A stretch of 62,232 bases of DNA, from NCBI GenBank assembly GCA_027488845.1, contig JAIYBC010000011.1, positions 1 through 62,232 on the forward strand, written 5' to 3'. The notes under the pieces are model-generated. The model had not been told where the DNA came from and searched no databases. It saw only the letters and a list, made by a program, of their open reading frames with translations. Below, piece after piece: positions 19,158 through 28,300 of the stretch (position 1 is its first letter; every line of letters begins with the position of its first letter). The translations under genes and the position numbers were made by a program. Origin of the DNA: Verrucomicrobiales bacterium. GTDB taxonomy: Bacteria > Verrucomicrobiota > Verrucomicrobiia > Limisphaerales > UBA9464.

Positions 19158-21011
19158 TCAGATGTTGCCCTTCTTCATCTCGGACAGGATGTGGTCGCAG
19201 GTCCGCCAGGCGAGGGCCATGATGGACAGCGTGGGGTTCTTGTCGGCGTTGCTGACGAACGGTCCGCCGTCGTTCACGAAGAGGTTCTTCACGTCCCACG
19301 CCTGGCACCAGGGGTTGAGCACCGTGTTCTTGGGATCCGCGCCCATGCAGGTGGTGCCGACCTCGTGGATGATGCCGCCGCCCGGGTAGATCGCCTTGTT
19401 GCCGTCGGCCTGGGGCGTGCCGAGGACCTTGCCGCCCATGTTCTCGATCATCTCCTTGAACGTGGCGTGCATGTGCGCGGCCTGCTTGATCTCGTGTTCG
19501 CTCCACTTGAAGCGGAAGCGCAGGACCGGGATGCCCCAGGCGTCCTTCCGGTCCGGATCCACGTCGCAGTAGCTGTCGTCGTTCGGGATCATCTCGCCGC
19601 GCCCGGCGAGGTGGATCGTGGAACCGTAGTAGCGGCGCGCGTCCTCCTTGAGCTTCCGGCCGTAGGAACCGTCGGTGACGGTGTCGAGGAAGCCCAGGGT
19701 GCCGGTGCCCGGCATCTGGCGTCCGGAGCTGATCTCGATGTGGTAGCCGCGGGCGAAGCCGAGCTTCCCGGCGAGCTGTTCCTTGTAGAGCCACCAGGGG
19801 ACGTAGCTGTGCATGCCGCCGCCGGCGCCCTCGTCGTTGAAGACCGGCAAGCCCTCCAACGCCGGGATCTGGCCGGTGAGGCCGGCGCCCACGGTGTCCA
19901 TGAGGTAGCGGCCGACCTTGCCGCTGGAGTTGGCGACGCCGTTGGGGAAGCGGGGCGTTCGGGAGTTCAGGAGGATGCGCGCCGACTCGCAGCCGCTCGC
20001 CGCGAGGACCACCACGCGTCCCTTCACGTGCATGTCCTTCTTCGTCTTCTTGTCGACGTAGTACACGCCGGTCGCCTTGCCCGTGTCGTCCATGCTGACC
20101 TCGCGGACCATGGCGTCGGTGATGATGTCCAGGTTGCCGCTGGCGAGCGCCGCGGGCAGGTGGACGGTCGTGGACTGGTAATTGGCCTTGATCGAGCAGC
20201 CGCGTCCGCAGGGCGTCGACCAGAAGCAGGCCTGGCGGGCGTTGATCGAGTCGGCGCTCCACTTCTGCGCCTGCGGATCGTCCGGATGCAGCGTCTTGGC
20301 GATGCGGTTCCCGTTCATCTTCCGCGAGACGATCGCCATGTGCGACGGGATGACCGGGATGCCGAGCCTGGCCGCGTGCTTCTTCAGGAACATTTCCGGC
20401 ACGCGGGGGCGCGGCGGCGGCAGCAGCGTGCCGTTCGGGGAGTCGGGCGTGTTCTCGAGGCCCTCGTTGGAGCCCCAGACGCCGATGAGCGACTCGACCT
20501 TGTCGTAGTAGGGAGCCAGTTCGTCGTAGTTGAACGGCCAGTCGAGTCCGAGGCCGTCGCGGCTCTTCGGCTTGAAGTCGTACGGCCCCATGCGCAGCGA
20601 GATGCGTCCCCAGTGGTTGGTGCGTCCGCCGAGCATGCGGGGACGCCACCAGATCCATTCCTGCTTCGAGCCGAAGGCGACGTAGTCCTGGGCCTCGTGG
20701 AACGTTCCGGCCGGCTTGTCCGCGCGCTGCGTCAGGTAGGGTTCGCCGGGATTCGTCCAGCCGCCGTCGACGGTCGCGTCGTGGAAGCCGAAGTGCTTGT
20801 CCGGCGTGGCGCCGGCCCGCAGCGGCGCCTGGCCCGCCGTCTGGAACATCGCCGGTTCCTTCACCGGGTCGTAGTTCCGTCCGGCCTCGAGCATCAGGAC
20901 CTTCACGCCGGCCAAGGCCAGCACGTAGGCGCTCATGCCGCCCCCGGCGCCGGATCCGACGATGATGACGTCATATTCGGGACGGGTCTTGGAACTGGTG
21001 ACGAAGGGCAT
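19158..21011 (-). CDS. GMC family FAD-dependent oxidoreductase (large subunit)
   Basis: A 617-residue oxidoreductase with an N-terminal FAD-binding fold (YDVIIVGSGAGGGMSAYVLA, then LMLEAGRNYD), MLGGRTNHWGRISLRM at about 140-155, CGRGCSIKANYQSTTVHLPA, and the C-terminal GMC domain (GGGIIHEVGTTCMGADPKN and NPTLSIMALAWRTCDHI). It resembles the large subunit of gluconate/2-keto-sugar dehydrogenases and probably oxidises a sugar or polyol with electrons passed to a membrane acceptor. ATG 21011 (MPFVTSSKTRPEYDV) is preferred to a start 13 codons earlier. No signal peptide is evident, so export may depend on the Tat-signal partner encoded 17 bases downstream. Confidence 0.92.
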   Translation of the reverse strand: MPFVTSSKTRPEYDVIIVGSGAGGGMSAYVLALAGVKVLMLEAGRNYDPVKEPAMFQTAGQAPLRAGATPDKHFGFHDATVDGGWTNPGEPYLTQRADKPAGTFHEAQDYVAFGSKQEWIWWRPRMLGGRTNHWGRISLRMGPYDFKPKSRDGLGLDWPFNYDELAPYYDKVESLIGVWGSNEGLENTPDSPNGTLLPPPRPRVPEMFLKKHAARLGIPVIPSHMAIVSRKMNGNRIAKTLHPDDPQAQKWSADSINARQACFWSTPCGRGCSIKANYQSTTVHLPAALASGNLDIITDAMVREVSMDDTGKATGVYYVDKKTKKDMHVKGRVVVLAASGCESARILLNSRTPRFPNGVANSSGKVGRYLMDTVGAGLTGQIPALEGLPVFNDEGAGGGMHSYVPWWLYKEQLAGKLGFARGYHIEISSGRQMPGTGTLGFLDTVTDGSYGRKLKEDARRYYGSTIHLAGRGEMIPNDDSYCDVDPDRKDAWGIPVLRFRFKWSEHEIKQAAHMHATFKEMIENMGGKVLGTPQADGNKAIYPGGGIIHEVGTTCMGADPKNTVLNPWCQAWDVKNLFVNDGGPFVSNADKNPTLSIMALAWRTCDHILSEMKKGNI

Positions 21012-21060
21012 GCCCAAGGCTGTCCGGCAATCGCGGCGGGCTTCAAGCACGTAGCGGGGG

Positions 21061-21087
21061 ACGGATGGGACGGATGGGACGGATGGG
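21061..21087. repeat. Three tandem copies of a 9-base unit (ACGGATGGG)
   Basis: Three perfect consecutive copies of ACGGATGGG lie between the GMC gene and the nuclease-ligase gene. A tract of seven-base period follows at 21109-21136. Confidence 0.85.
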
Positions 21088-21108
21088 ATGTTCCGCGACC
21101 GGATCTGG

Positions 21109-21136
21109 AATCACGAATCGCGAATCACGAACGGCC
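21109..21136. repeat. Tandem 7-base repeats (AATCRCG)
   Basis: AATCACG, AATCGCG, AATCACG and a degenerate AACGGCC follow one another and end two bases before the stop codon of the nuclease-ligase gene. Confidence 0.7.
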
Positions 21137-21137
21137 A

Positions 21138-23903
21138 TCACTGGGCGGCCAGCTTGCGGGCTGTGGCGAGGGTGTCGATGTCGGCTGGGCCCTTGTCGTT
21201 CCGGATGCGCACGATCCGGGGGAACCGCATGGCCAGGCCGCTGTCGTGGCGGGCCGAGGGACGCAGGCTGTCGAAGGCGATCTCGAGGACGATCTCCGGA
21301 CGGACTTCGCGTCGCCGTCCGACGGTCCGTTCCGTGGCCGCAACCAGCCGCCGGGTCAGTTCCCGGATCTCCGCGTCGGTCAGTCCGGTGTAGGCCTTCC
21401 CGATGGTCAGGAGGCGTCCGCCCGGGGATTCCTGGATCGCGAAGGTGTAGTCGCTCAGGACCTCGCGTCGGCGGCCGTGCCCGAGTTCGGCGGCGACGAT
21501 GACGCAGTCGAGCGTGGCCTGGGCCTTCTTCAGCTTGATCCACGCGCCGCCGCGTCGCCCCGGCGTGTAGGGCGACTCCGGGTCCTTGAGCATCAATCCC
21601 TCGTTGCCCGCGGACCGGGCCGCCTCGAACGCTGCGTCCACGGCGTCCGCCGAATCGAGGAAGCGGACCGGGGCCATCCGCAGTCCCCGCGGGAAGGCCA
21701 ACCCCTCCAACCCGGCCCGGCGTTCCTGGAGCGGTTGGTCGATGCCGGTGACGGCGTCCTTCCACAGCAGGTCGAACGCGACGAATTCGACCGGGATTTC
21801 CGAACCGAGGAACAGGTCCTCGGAACGGCGTCCGAGCCGCCGTTGGAGCAGTGCGAAAGGGGCGGGGCGGCCCTCGTCCATCGCGACGAGTTCGCCGTCG
21901 AGGATCACATCAGAGGCAAGGAGCCGCGCCGCGTCGACGATCTCGGGAAAGGTGGCCGTGAGGTCCTGGAGATCGCGGCTGAACAGGCTGACCCGGTCGC
22001 CAACCTTGTGGAGTTGGCAGCGGATGCCGTCGTACTTGTCCTCGACGTGCAGCCGCGTCGGAACGCCTTCCGGCCGGGCCCAGCCATCGGCATGGCGCAT
22101 CACCGACGCGGCATCGGGCTCGGGGACGGCGAGCATCAGCCGGATCGGCCGGCATGGGACCAGGCCGGCGCCTTGGAGTCGGCCTTCGCGGGCGAGGACC
22201 GCCGCCTCGCCGAGGTCGCCGAGCAGCATGGAGGCGCGTCGGACCGCTTCCGCCGGGGCACCGGAAGCCGCGGCGACGGCCTCCTCCACCAGTCCTTCCT
22301 TCAGGCCGATGCGGAGGTTGCCGGTGAGGATCTTCACCAGGTAGCGGATCTCCTCGGCGTCGGCGCGGCGGAAGGTCCCGGTGAGCAACGTCGTGCGTTC
22401 CTTCTGCGAACCGAGCGCGGGGAATTCGTCCAAGCGCGCCTTCAGTCCGGCCAGGGACCATCCGTCATCGCCGTCGGTCCGGCGTCCTTCGAAGAGCGCG
22501 GCCGCCGTCTCGCCGGTGTCGCTGTGCACGAGGTAGAGCTGGTGGAACCGGGCGCTGTCGGCACAGGCGGCCCCGCACAGCGCCTCCTGGAGAGCCTTCC
22601 AGCCGATCTTCAGTTCGGGCGCCCCGACTCCGGTCGAGGCCGAGCCGCACATCCAACGCACGACCGTCGGCAGGACGTCCGCGGGAAGGCCGCCGAGGAA
22701 CCGGGCCAGTTCCTCGACCTTCGCATGCTTGGACGCCACGGCGCGGATTGCGGCGCAGACCCGGGCGAATGCCCGGAGGGACGCCGAGGCGGCCAGTGGT
22801 GTCGGAGCGCTCGTGGGCGATGCCGTATCGATCCGGGCTGGACCGTCTTGAACCGCAGATTCCGACGTGGGGAAGGCGGGCGGTTCGGCCAGGCGGAGTT
22901 CGAGCTGTTCCTCCATGCCGAGCGGGCGGGCATCCCAGCCGAGACCGCGGAGGTGCGCGGCGAACTCGGCGGCGAACCCGTGCAGCGTGTGGATGCGTTT
23001 CGGCGCGACCCGACGGACCAGTTCGACGAGGTCCGGGAAGTCGGCGTGGTCGCTCAAGGGAAACGTGGCGTCGGTGCCGGAGCGGAACCGCGAACCGGAA
23101 TCCAGCGCCCAACCGGTGAGCGTGGCGGTGCGCGCGTGGGGAAGCCGGCGACGGAGGTCCTGGGCGGTGCCGCCGGGCGGGGCGACGAGGACGTGTCCGG
23201 CAGCCTTGCGGAGGTTCCAATCGCTCCACGCAGGGAAGGCGAACCCGAGGTCGGCGTAGACCCGGGTCAGCGTCGCGACGGCGGAGTGCAACATCACGGG
23301 CAAGCCGGCCCGGGCGAGGCTGCAGAGGATCTCCTGGCTCTTGCCGAGCGAGTAGCCGAGGAGGACCGGGATTTCGTCGTTGTCGAGCGCCTCCCGGCAG
23401 AAGCGGAGCACCGAGGCCACCACCTCGTCGGTTGAGGGAAACCGGTAGTGCGGACGTCCGTAGGTGGTCTCCATCACGAGGACGTCGGCCGGCAGCGGCT
23501 CACACGGCTCGGCGCTGAGTCCGCGGCGGAGCTTGAAGTCGCCGGTGTAGAGCAGCGAACCGCCGCCGGCCACGATCCTTGCCATGGCGCTCCCGAGGAT
23601 GTGTCCGGCGGGCGTGAGTTGGATCCGGAAGGCGCCGGGCGGACGTCCAAACCGGCCGGAATCCGCCTCGTCGCCGAACGCGAGGACGTGTTCGACACGT
23701 TCCCCGGAAACCCGCGAACGCATCAGCCGGCGTGTGGGCTCGGTGAAGAGGACCTCGGAGTGCTGGCCCGTATGGTCGCTGTGCGCGTGGCTGACGAAGC
23801 TGAGGCTGCCGTCGCGGACCGGTTCGTGGGGATCCATCCACAGCCCGAGGGCCGGGAAGTGGAGCCCTCCGCGGTGGTATCGGAACTGGAGCGGATCCGG
23901 CAC
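21138..23903 (-). CDS. Fused metallo-beta-lactamase exonuclease and ATP-dependent DNA ligase
   Basis: One 921-residue frame joins two proteins normally encoded separately. Residues 1-340 are the ligase-associated MBL/beta-CASP-like exonuclease (SHAHSDH at 38-44, TPAGHILGSAM, YTGDFKLR, METTYGRPHY, SDHADF at 284-289). Residues about 370-600 are the ligase DNA-binding domain. The catalytic core follows: nucleophile Lys623 in EDKYDGIRCQ, motif III ILDGELVAM, IIIa VEFVAFDLLW, IV EGLMLKD and V WIKLKK; the OB domain ends ARHDSGLAMRFPRIVRIR. All key residues are present, so both activities look intact. Such pairs belong to a DNA-repair operon usually including Lhr-type helicase and PdeM-like phosphoesterase genes, which are absent here. 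Confidence 0.93.
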   Translation of the reverse strand: MPDPLQFRYHRGGLHFPALGLWMDPHEPVRDGSLSFVSHAHSDHTGQHSEVLFTEPTRRLMRSRVSGERVEHVLAFGDEADSGRFGRPPGAFRIQLTPAGHILGSAMARIVAGGGSLLYTGDFKLRRGLSAEPCEPLPADVLVMETTYGRPHYRFPSTDEVVASVLRFCREALDNDEIPVLLGYSLGKSQEILCSLARAGLPVMLHSAVATLTRVYADLGFAFPAWSDWNLRKAAGHVLVAPPGGTAQDLRRRLPHARTATLTGWALDSGSRFRSGTDATFPLSDHADFPDLVELVRRVAPKRIHTLHGFAAEFAAHLRGLGWDARPLGMEEQLELRLAEPPAFPTSESAVQDGPARIDTASPTSAPTPLAASASLRAFARVCAAIRAVASKHAKVEELARFLGGLPADVLPTVVRWMCGSASTGVGAPELKIGWKALQEALCGAACADSARFHQLYLVHSDTGETAAALFEGRRTDGDDGWSLAGLKARLDEFPALGSQKERTTLLTGTFRRADAEEIRYLVKILTGNLRIGLKEGLVEEAVAAASGAPAEAVRRASMLLGDLGEAAVLAREGRLQGAGLVPCRPIRLMLAVPEPDAASVMRHADGWARPEGVPTRLHVEDKYDGIRCQLHKVGDRVSLFSRDLQDLTATFPEIVDAARLLASDVILDGELVAMDEGRPAPFALLQRRLGRRSEDLFLGSEIPVEFVAFDLLWKDAVTGIDQPLQERRAGLEGLAFPRGLRMAPVRFLDSADAVDAAFEAARSAGNEGLMLKDPESPYTPGRRGGAWIKLKKAQATLDCVIVAAELGHGRRREVLSDYTFAIQESPGGRLLTIGKAYTGLTDAEIRELTRRLVAATERTVGRRREVRPEIVLEIAFDSLRPSARHDSGLAMRFPRIVRIRNDKGPADIDTLATARKLAAQ

Positions 23904-23923
23904 GACGACGTCGCGGGCGCGGG

Positions 23924-25156
23924 TCAGGAGACGCCGCCGGCGGCCTTGACGTCGAGGCAGAGCAGGTCGCCCTTCCAGGTGCGCACGAAGAGACGTCCGT
24001 TGGAGAGCACCGGAGTCGACCAGACCTTGCCGCCGGTGACCTGCGAGCGGGCGAGTTCGTCGTACTTGGCCGGATCCATCCGGACCACGATCAGCTCACC
24101 GCGGCCGGTCACCCAGATCAGCTTGCCGTCGGCGGCGGTCAGCACGCCGGTCTCGGCCTTGGGGGACTCCCAGACCACCTTGCCGGTGGCCATCTCGATG
24201 CACTTCAGCCGGGAGTCCCCGCTGCCGCCGTCGCCGTCGATGCCATAGGCGAATCCACCCGAGGCGACGGGCGCCTGCATGTGGGCCCGGAGCGTCTCGT
24301 TCTTCCAGACCTGCCGTGCCGAGTTGGCATCGAAACGGATCACCGTGGCGCCGGTTCCGTAGCCGGAGGAAAGCATCATCAGGTCGCCCGAGACGACGGG
24401 GTCCGCGGCGTTGACGTCGTACTTGGTCTTCCACGGGTGGCGCCAGAGCTCCCTGCCCGTGTCGGGATCGACCGCGATGACATGGCGCAGGCTGAAGAGG
24501 GCGAGGGCGGTCTTCCCGCCGGGGGCGAACGGCACCGGCGTGCCGTAGCCCGCCGAGCCCTTGCCGCTGCTCCAGACGGTCTTGCCGTCGGCCTTGGACA
24601 GCGCCACTCCGGCCTCACCGGCGTTGAAGACCACCTTTTCGCCATGGACGTGCGGTGCCCCGGCGAAGCCCCACTCGGGGACCTTCAGGCCGAGTTCCTT
24701 GGCGAGATCCCGCTGCCACAGCACCTTGCCCGTGGCGAGTTCAAGGCAGTGGACGATCCCGGACTTGGCGATCGTGTAGACCTTGCCGCCGTCGATCGTC
24801 GGCGTCGCGGAGGTGCCGCCTTCGTAGTAGTGGTCCGCCAAGGCCTGCGGGTAGGTGTGCTTCCACACGGTGGCGCCGGTGTCGGCGTCCAGGCAGGTGA
24901 TGGTGTCCTCGCCGCCGTCCTTCATGCCGTTGTGTCCCACGGTGACCACCCGTCCCGAGGAAACCGCCATCGATGAGAAACCGACGCCGACCGCCTGCTT
25001 CCAGACCCGCTTCGGCTGGCCGCCGGGCCAGGCTCCGAGCCACTCCTTCTCGTCGGAGATGCCGTCGCCACGGAGTCCGCGGAAGCGCGGCCAGTCGCCG
25101 GCATGGAGCCAGGGTTGAAGTCCGAGGATCAGGAGGGGAAGGGTCCGGGTCAGCAT
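23924..25156 (-). CDS. Secreted PQQ-like beta-propeller protein
   Basis: A 410-residue protein with a signal peptide (MLTRTLPLLILGLQPWLHAG) and a chain of PQQ/BamB-type propeller blades: TCLDADTGATVWKHTYPQA, HCLELATGKVLWQRDL, ALSKADGKTVWSSGKGSAG, IAVDPDTGRELWRHPWKTK and KCIEMATGKVVWESPKAE. The opening WPRFRGLRGDGISDE is the usual start of planctomycete/verrucomicrobial WD-like PQQ proteins. Cofactor residues of true quinoprotein dehydrogenases are not evident, so a structural or binding role is likely. The fused nuclease-ligase gene begins 20 bases downstream, so they may share a transcript without an obvious functional link. Confidence 0.88.
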   Translation of the reverse strand: MLTRTLPLLILGLQPWLHAGDWPRFRGLRGDGISDEKEWLGAWPGGQPKRVWKQAVGVGFSSMAVSSGRVVTVGHNGMKDGGEDTITCLDADTGATVWKHTYPQALADHYYEGGTSATPTIDGGKVYTIAKSGIVHCLELATGKVLWQRDLAKELGLKVPEWGFAGAPHVHGEKVVFNAGEAGVALSKADGKTVWSSGKGSAGYGTPVPFAPGGKTALALFSLRHVIAVDPDTGRELWRHPWKTKYDVNAADPVVSGDLMMLSSGYGTGATVIRFDANSARQVWKNETLRAHMQAPVASGGFAYGIDGDGGSGDSRLKCIEMATGKVVWESPKAETGVLTAADGKLIWVTGRGELIVVRMDPAKYDELARSQVTGGKVWSTPVLSNGRLFVRTWKGDLLCLDVKAAGGVS

Positions 25157-25324
25157 GCCCACGACCCTACGATCCCGGCGTGCTGCGTCAACGCGGGGAA
25201 CCCCGCGGCGTATTGCCCGCTTCCGGGACCGGATAATCTGGTTGCCGCCCGGCGGTTCCCATGGACACGGTCTGTCACATCTTTTGTGGCCGCGTGCGTT
25301 TCGCGCATCACCCCTATTCCTCCC

Positions 25325-28300
25325 ATGAACGGTCCTGACTCCGTCACTTCGCGTCGGTCGAACCTCGTCGGCCGGCTCCGCGGGGCCGCCCTTTGGATCC
25401 TGCTCGGCCTTTTCGTTCCGACGTCGCTGTTCGCGGCCCGGACCGACATGCCGTCGCGGGTCAAGGAATCGGCGGATCCGGTGAAGGCCGTGCCGACGCC
25501 GAAGGCCAGCCTGCATGGCTTGCGCCCCGCCCGCCATCTTGGTCTGCCCGCGCCGGATCTCGCCCCGGTGCGGGAGGAGGATGAGAAGGTTTCGATGAAG
25601 CAGGACGGGAAGGCGCCGCGGCGGATCGGCATCAAGCGACCGATCGCGAACCTGTCGCCAGCGGCCCCGGAGTGGAACCGGCTGCCGGACGGCACGCGCG
25701 TCTGGGTCGGTCGCGTCGACTCGGCCGGCGCCCTCGGCGTCCGGCTTCACTTCACGGGCGTCCGCCTTCCGAAGGGCGCCTACTTCCTGGTCTACGACGC
25801 GGCGAATCCGGCCATGGTGGAGGGGCCCTTCGACGCCGCGTACCTCGGCGGACGCGACAGCTTCTGGTCGTCGACCGTCTTCGCGTCCGAGGTGGTGGTC
25901 GAGGCCGTCGTTCCCGCGGAGGAACCGGACGCCGCGTTCGGGATCGGCGAACTGACCCACAACTACCGTTCGCCGGGTGAGGATCAGGCGAAGAACGCGG
26001 GCTCCTGCGAGATCAACTTCGCCTGCGAATTCGCCCAGTGGGGCACGACCGGCAACGCGGTGTCCGGCATCGGGGCCGTCGGCGCCGCCGGCTCCCTTTT
26101 CTGCACCGGTTGCCTGCTCAACGACGAGAACCCCGCGGCGGGCACGGACTACTACCTGACCGCCAACCATTGCATCAGCGGCCAGTCGGAAGCGGACACC
26201 CTCGAGTTCTATTGGCTGTACCAGACCGCGACGTGCACCAGCTCCGAGCCGAATCCGGCCACGGTGCCGAGGACGCGAGGTGGCGCAGACATCCTTTCCC
26301 GGCGGGTGCGTGGAACCGGCACCGACCAGAACGACCATTCCTTCCTGCGCCTGCGCGGCACGATTCCCGCCGGCGTCACCTACGCGGGCTGGACGATCGA
26401 CAGCCCTGCCGCCGGCGAGGACATCACCTGCATCCACCACCCGGACGGCGACTACAAGCGGATCAGCCACGGGACCGTGAACGCCGGGCGGTCCACGGCC
26501 AACTTCTGGAACATCCTCTGGACCCCGGGGCGTGGCGTGACGGAGCCGGGCAGCTCGGGCGGCCCGATCTTCAACGCGCGCAAGCAGGTGATCGGACAGC
26601 TGTTCGGGGGGCCGTCGGCCTGTGCCAACACCGATCCGGCCCAGCAGAACGACGATTTCGGTCGGTTCTCGATCACGTTTGGCCATGTGCGGGCCTGGCT
26701 GTTGAACGAGACCCCGCCGCCCCCTCCGGCGGCACCGACCAACGACCTGTTCGCGACGCCGCGTCTCCTGGCGGGCGCCGCGGGAACCGTCACCGACGAC
26801 AGCTCCGACGCCGGCCGTCAGTCGGGCGAACCGACGATCACCGGCAACGGTGGTGGTGCGATGCTCTGGTATTCCTGGACCGCGCCGGCCAACGGCACGG
26901 CGACGTTCACGACCGCGGGCAGCTCCTTCGACACCTTGCTCGGGGTCTATCGGGGGACGGCGTTGGGTTCGCTGACCGTGGTCGGGGAAAACGACGACGC
27001 GGCCAACGGCAACCTCAGCAGCCGCGTGCAGTTCACGGCGACGGCGGGTGTCACCTACCGCATCGCCGTGGACGGGTACGGCGGCGAGGCGGGGACGGTG
27101 GTGCTCAACTGGACCTCGACCGGTGTGCCGACCAACAACGACCGCTTCGCCGACGCGACCTTGTTGCGTGGGGCCCGGGGGCAGGCCAACGGCACCAACG
27201 TCGGATACACCCGGGAAACCGGAGAGCCGACCCACCAGCCCACCGGCATCCCGGCCGCGAACGTCGGCCAGCGGTCGGCCTGGTGGTATTGGATCGCGCC
27301 GGCCTCGGGTGCGGTGACGATCGACACCGCCGGCAGCGCCTTCGACACCGTTCTCGCGGTGTACACCGGTACCTCGGTGACCGCTCTGACGTCGGTGGCC
27401 CAGAACGACGACGTCGGCTCCCAGTTGCTGACCAGCCGTGTGGAGTTCGTGGCGGTGGCCGGCACGACCTATCGCATCGCGGTGGACGGTTACCGCAGCA
27501 CCGCCGGGACGCAGTCCGAAGGAGCGATCGTCCTGAACTGGGTGGGGCAGGAGTCGGTGGTCGGCAACGACAGCTTCGCCAACGCGGTGCTAATCACCGG
27601 GGCCTCCGGAACCGCGGTGGGTTCCAATACGAACTACACCCATGAGGTCGGGGAGCCGGGCCATGCCGGCAACGCCAACCAGGCCTCGGCCTGGTGGCGC
27701 TGGACCGCGACTGCGGGTGGGCCGGTCCGCTTCTTCACCGCCGGCAGCTCTTTCGACACGGTGTTGGCCGTGTACACGGGCACTGCGGTGAATGCCCTGG
27801 TCCCTGTGGCTTCCAACGACGATGTCGGCAACGACGACCTCACGAGCTCCGTGACCTTCACGGCGGTCGCCGGAACGGTGTACCACATTGCGGTCGACGG
27901 TTACCGTTCGCAAACCAGCGGCGTGCAGTCGACCGGTGCGATCCAACTCGCTTGGGCCGGAACCTCGGTGCCCACCAACAACGACCGCTTCGCCGACGCC
28001 AGAGTGCTGTCCGGGAACTCGGGGCAGGTCCTCGGATCCAACGTCGGATACAGCCGGGAGAACGGAGAGCCCAACCACGCGGCGGGAGCGGGGGTCCGGT
28101 CGGCGTGGTGGACCTGGACGGCCCCGACCAACGGCGCGGTCATCCTCGACACCGAGGGCTCCGGATTCGACACCCTCCTCGCCGCCTACGTCGGTGCCGA
28201 TGTCGCCGCCCTGTCGCTGGTGACCGAGAACGACGACTCCGGCGGAAGCGCGGTCCGGACGAGCCGGATCACCTTCGACGCCACCGCGGGAACCGTCTAC

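Noticed and set aside
19191-23435. 1,414-codon plus-strand open frame
   Set aside because: It lies opposite the GMC and nuclease-ligase genes, its sequence is typical antisense of GC-rich genes (runs of Val/Gly/Arg/Glu) and it has no recognisable domain.
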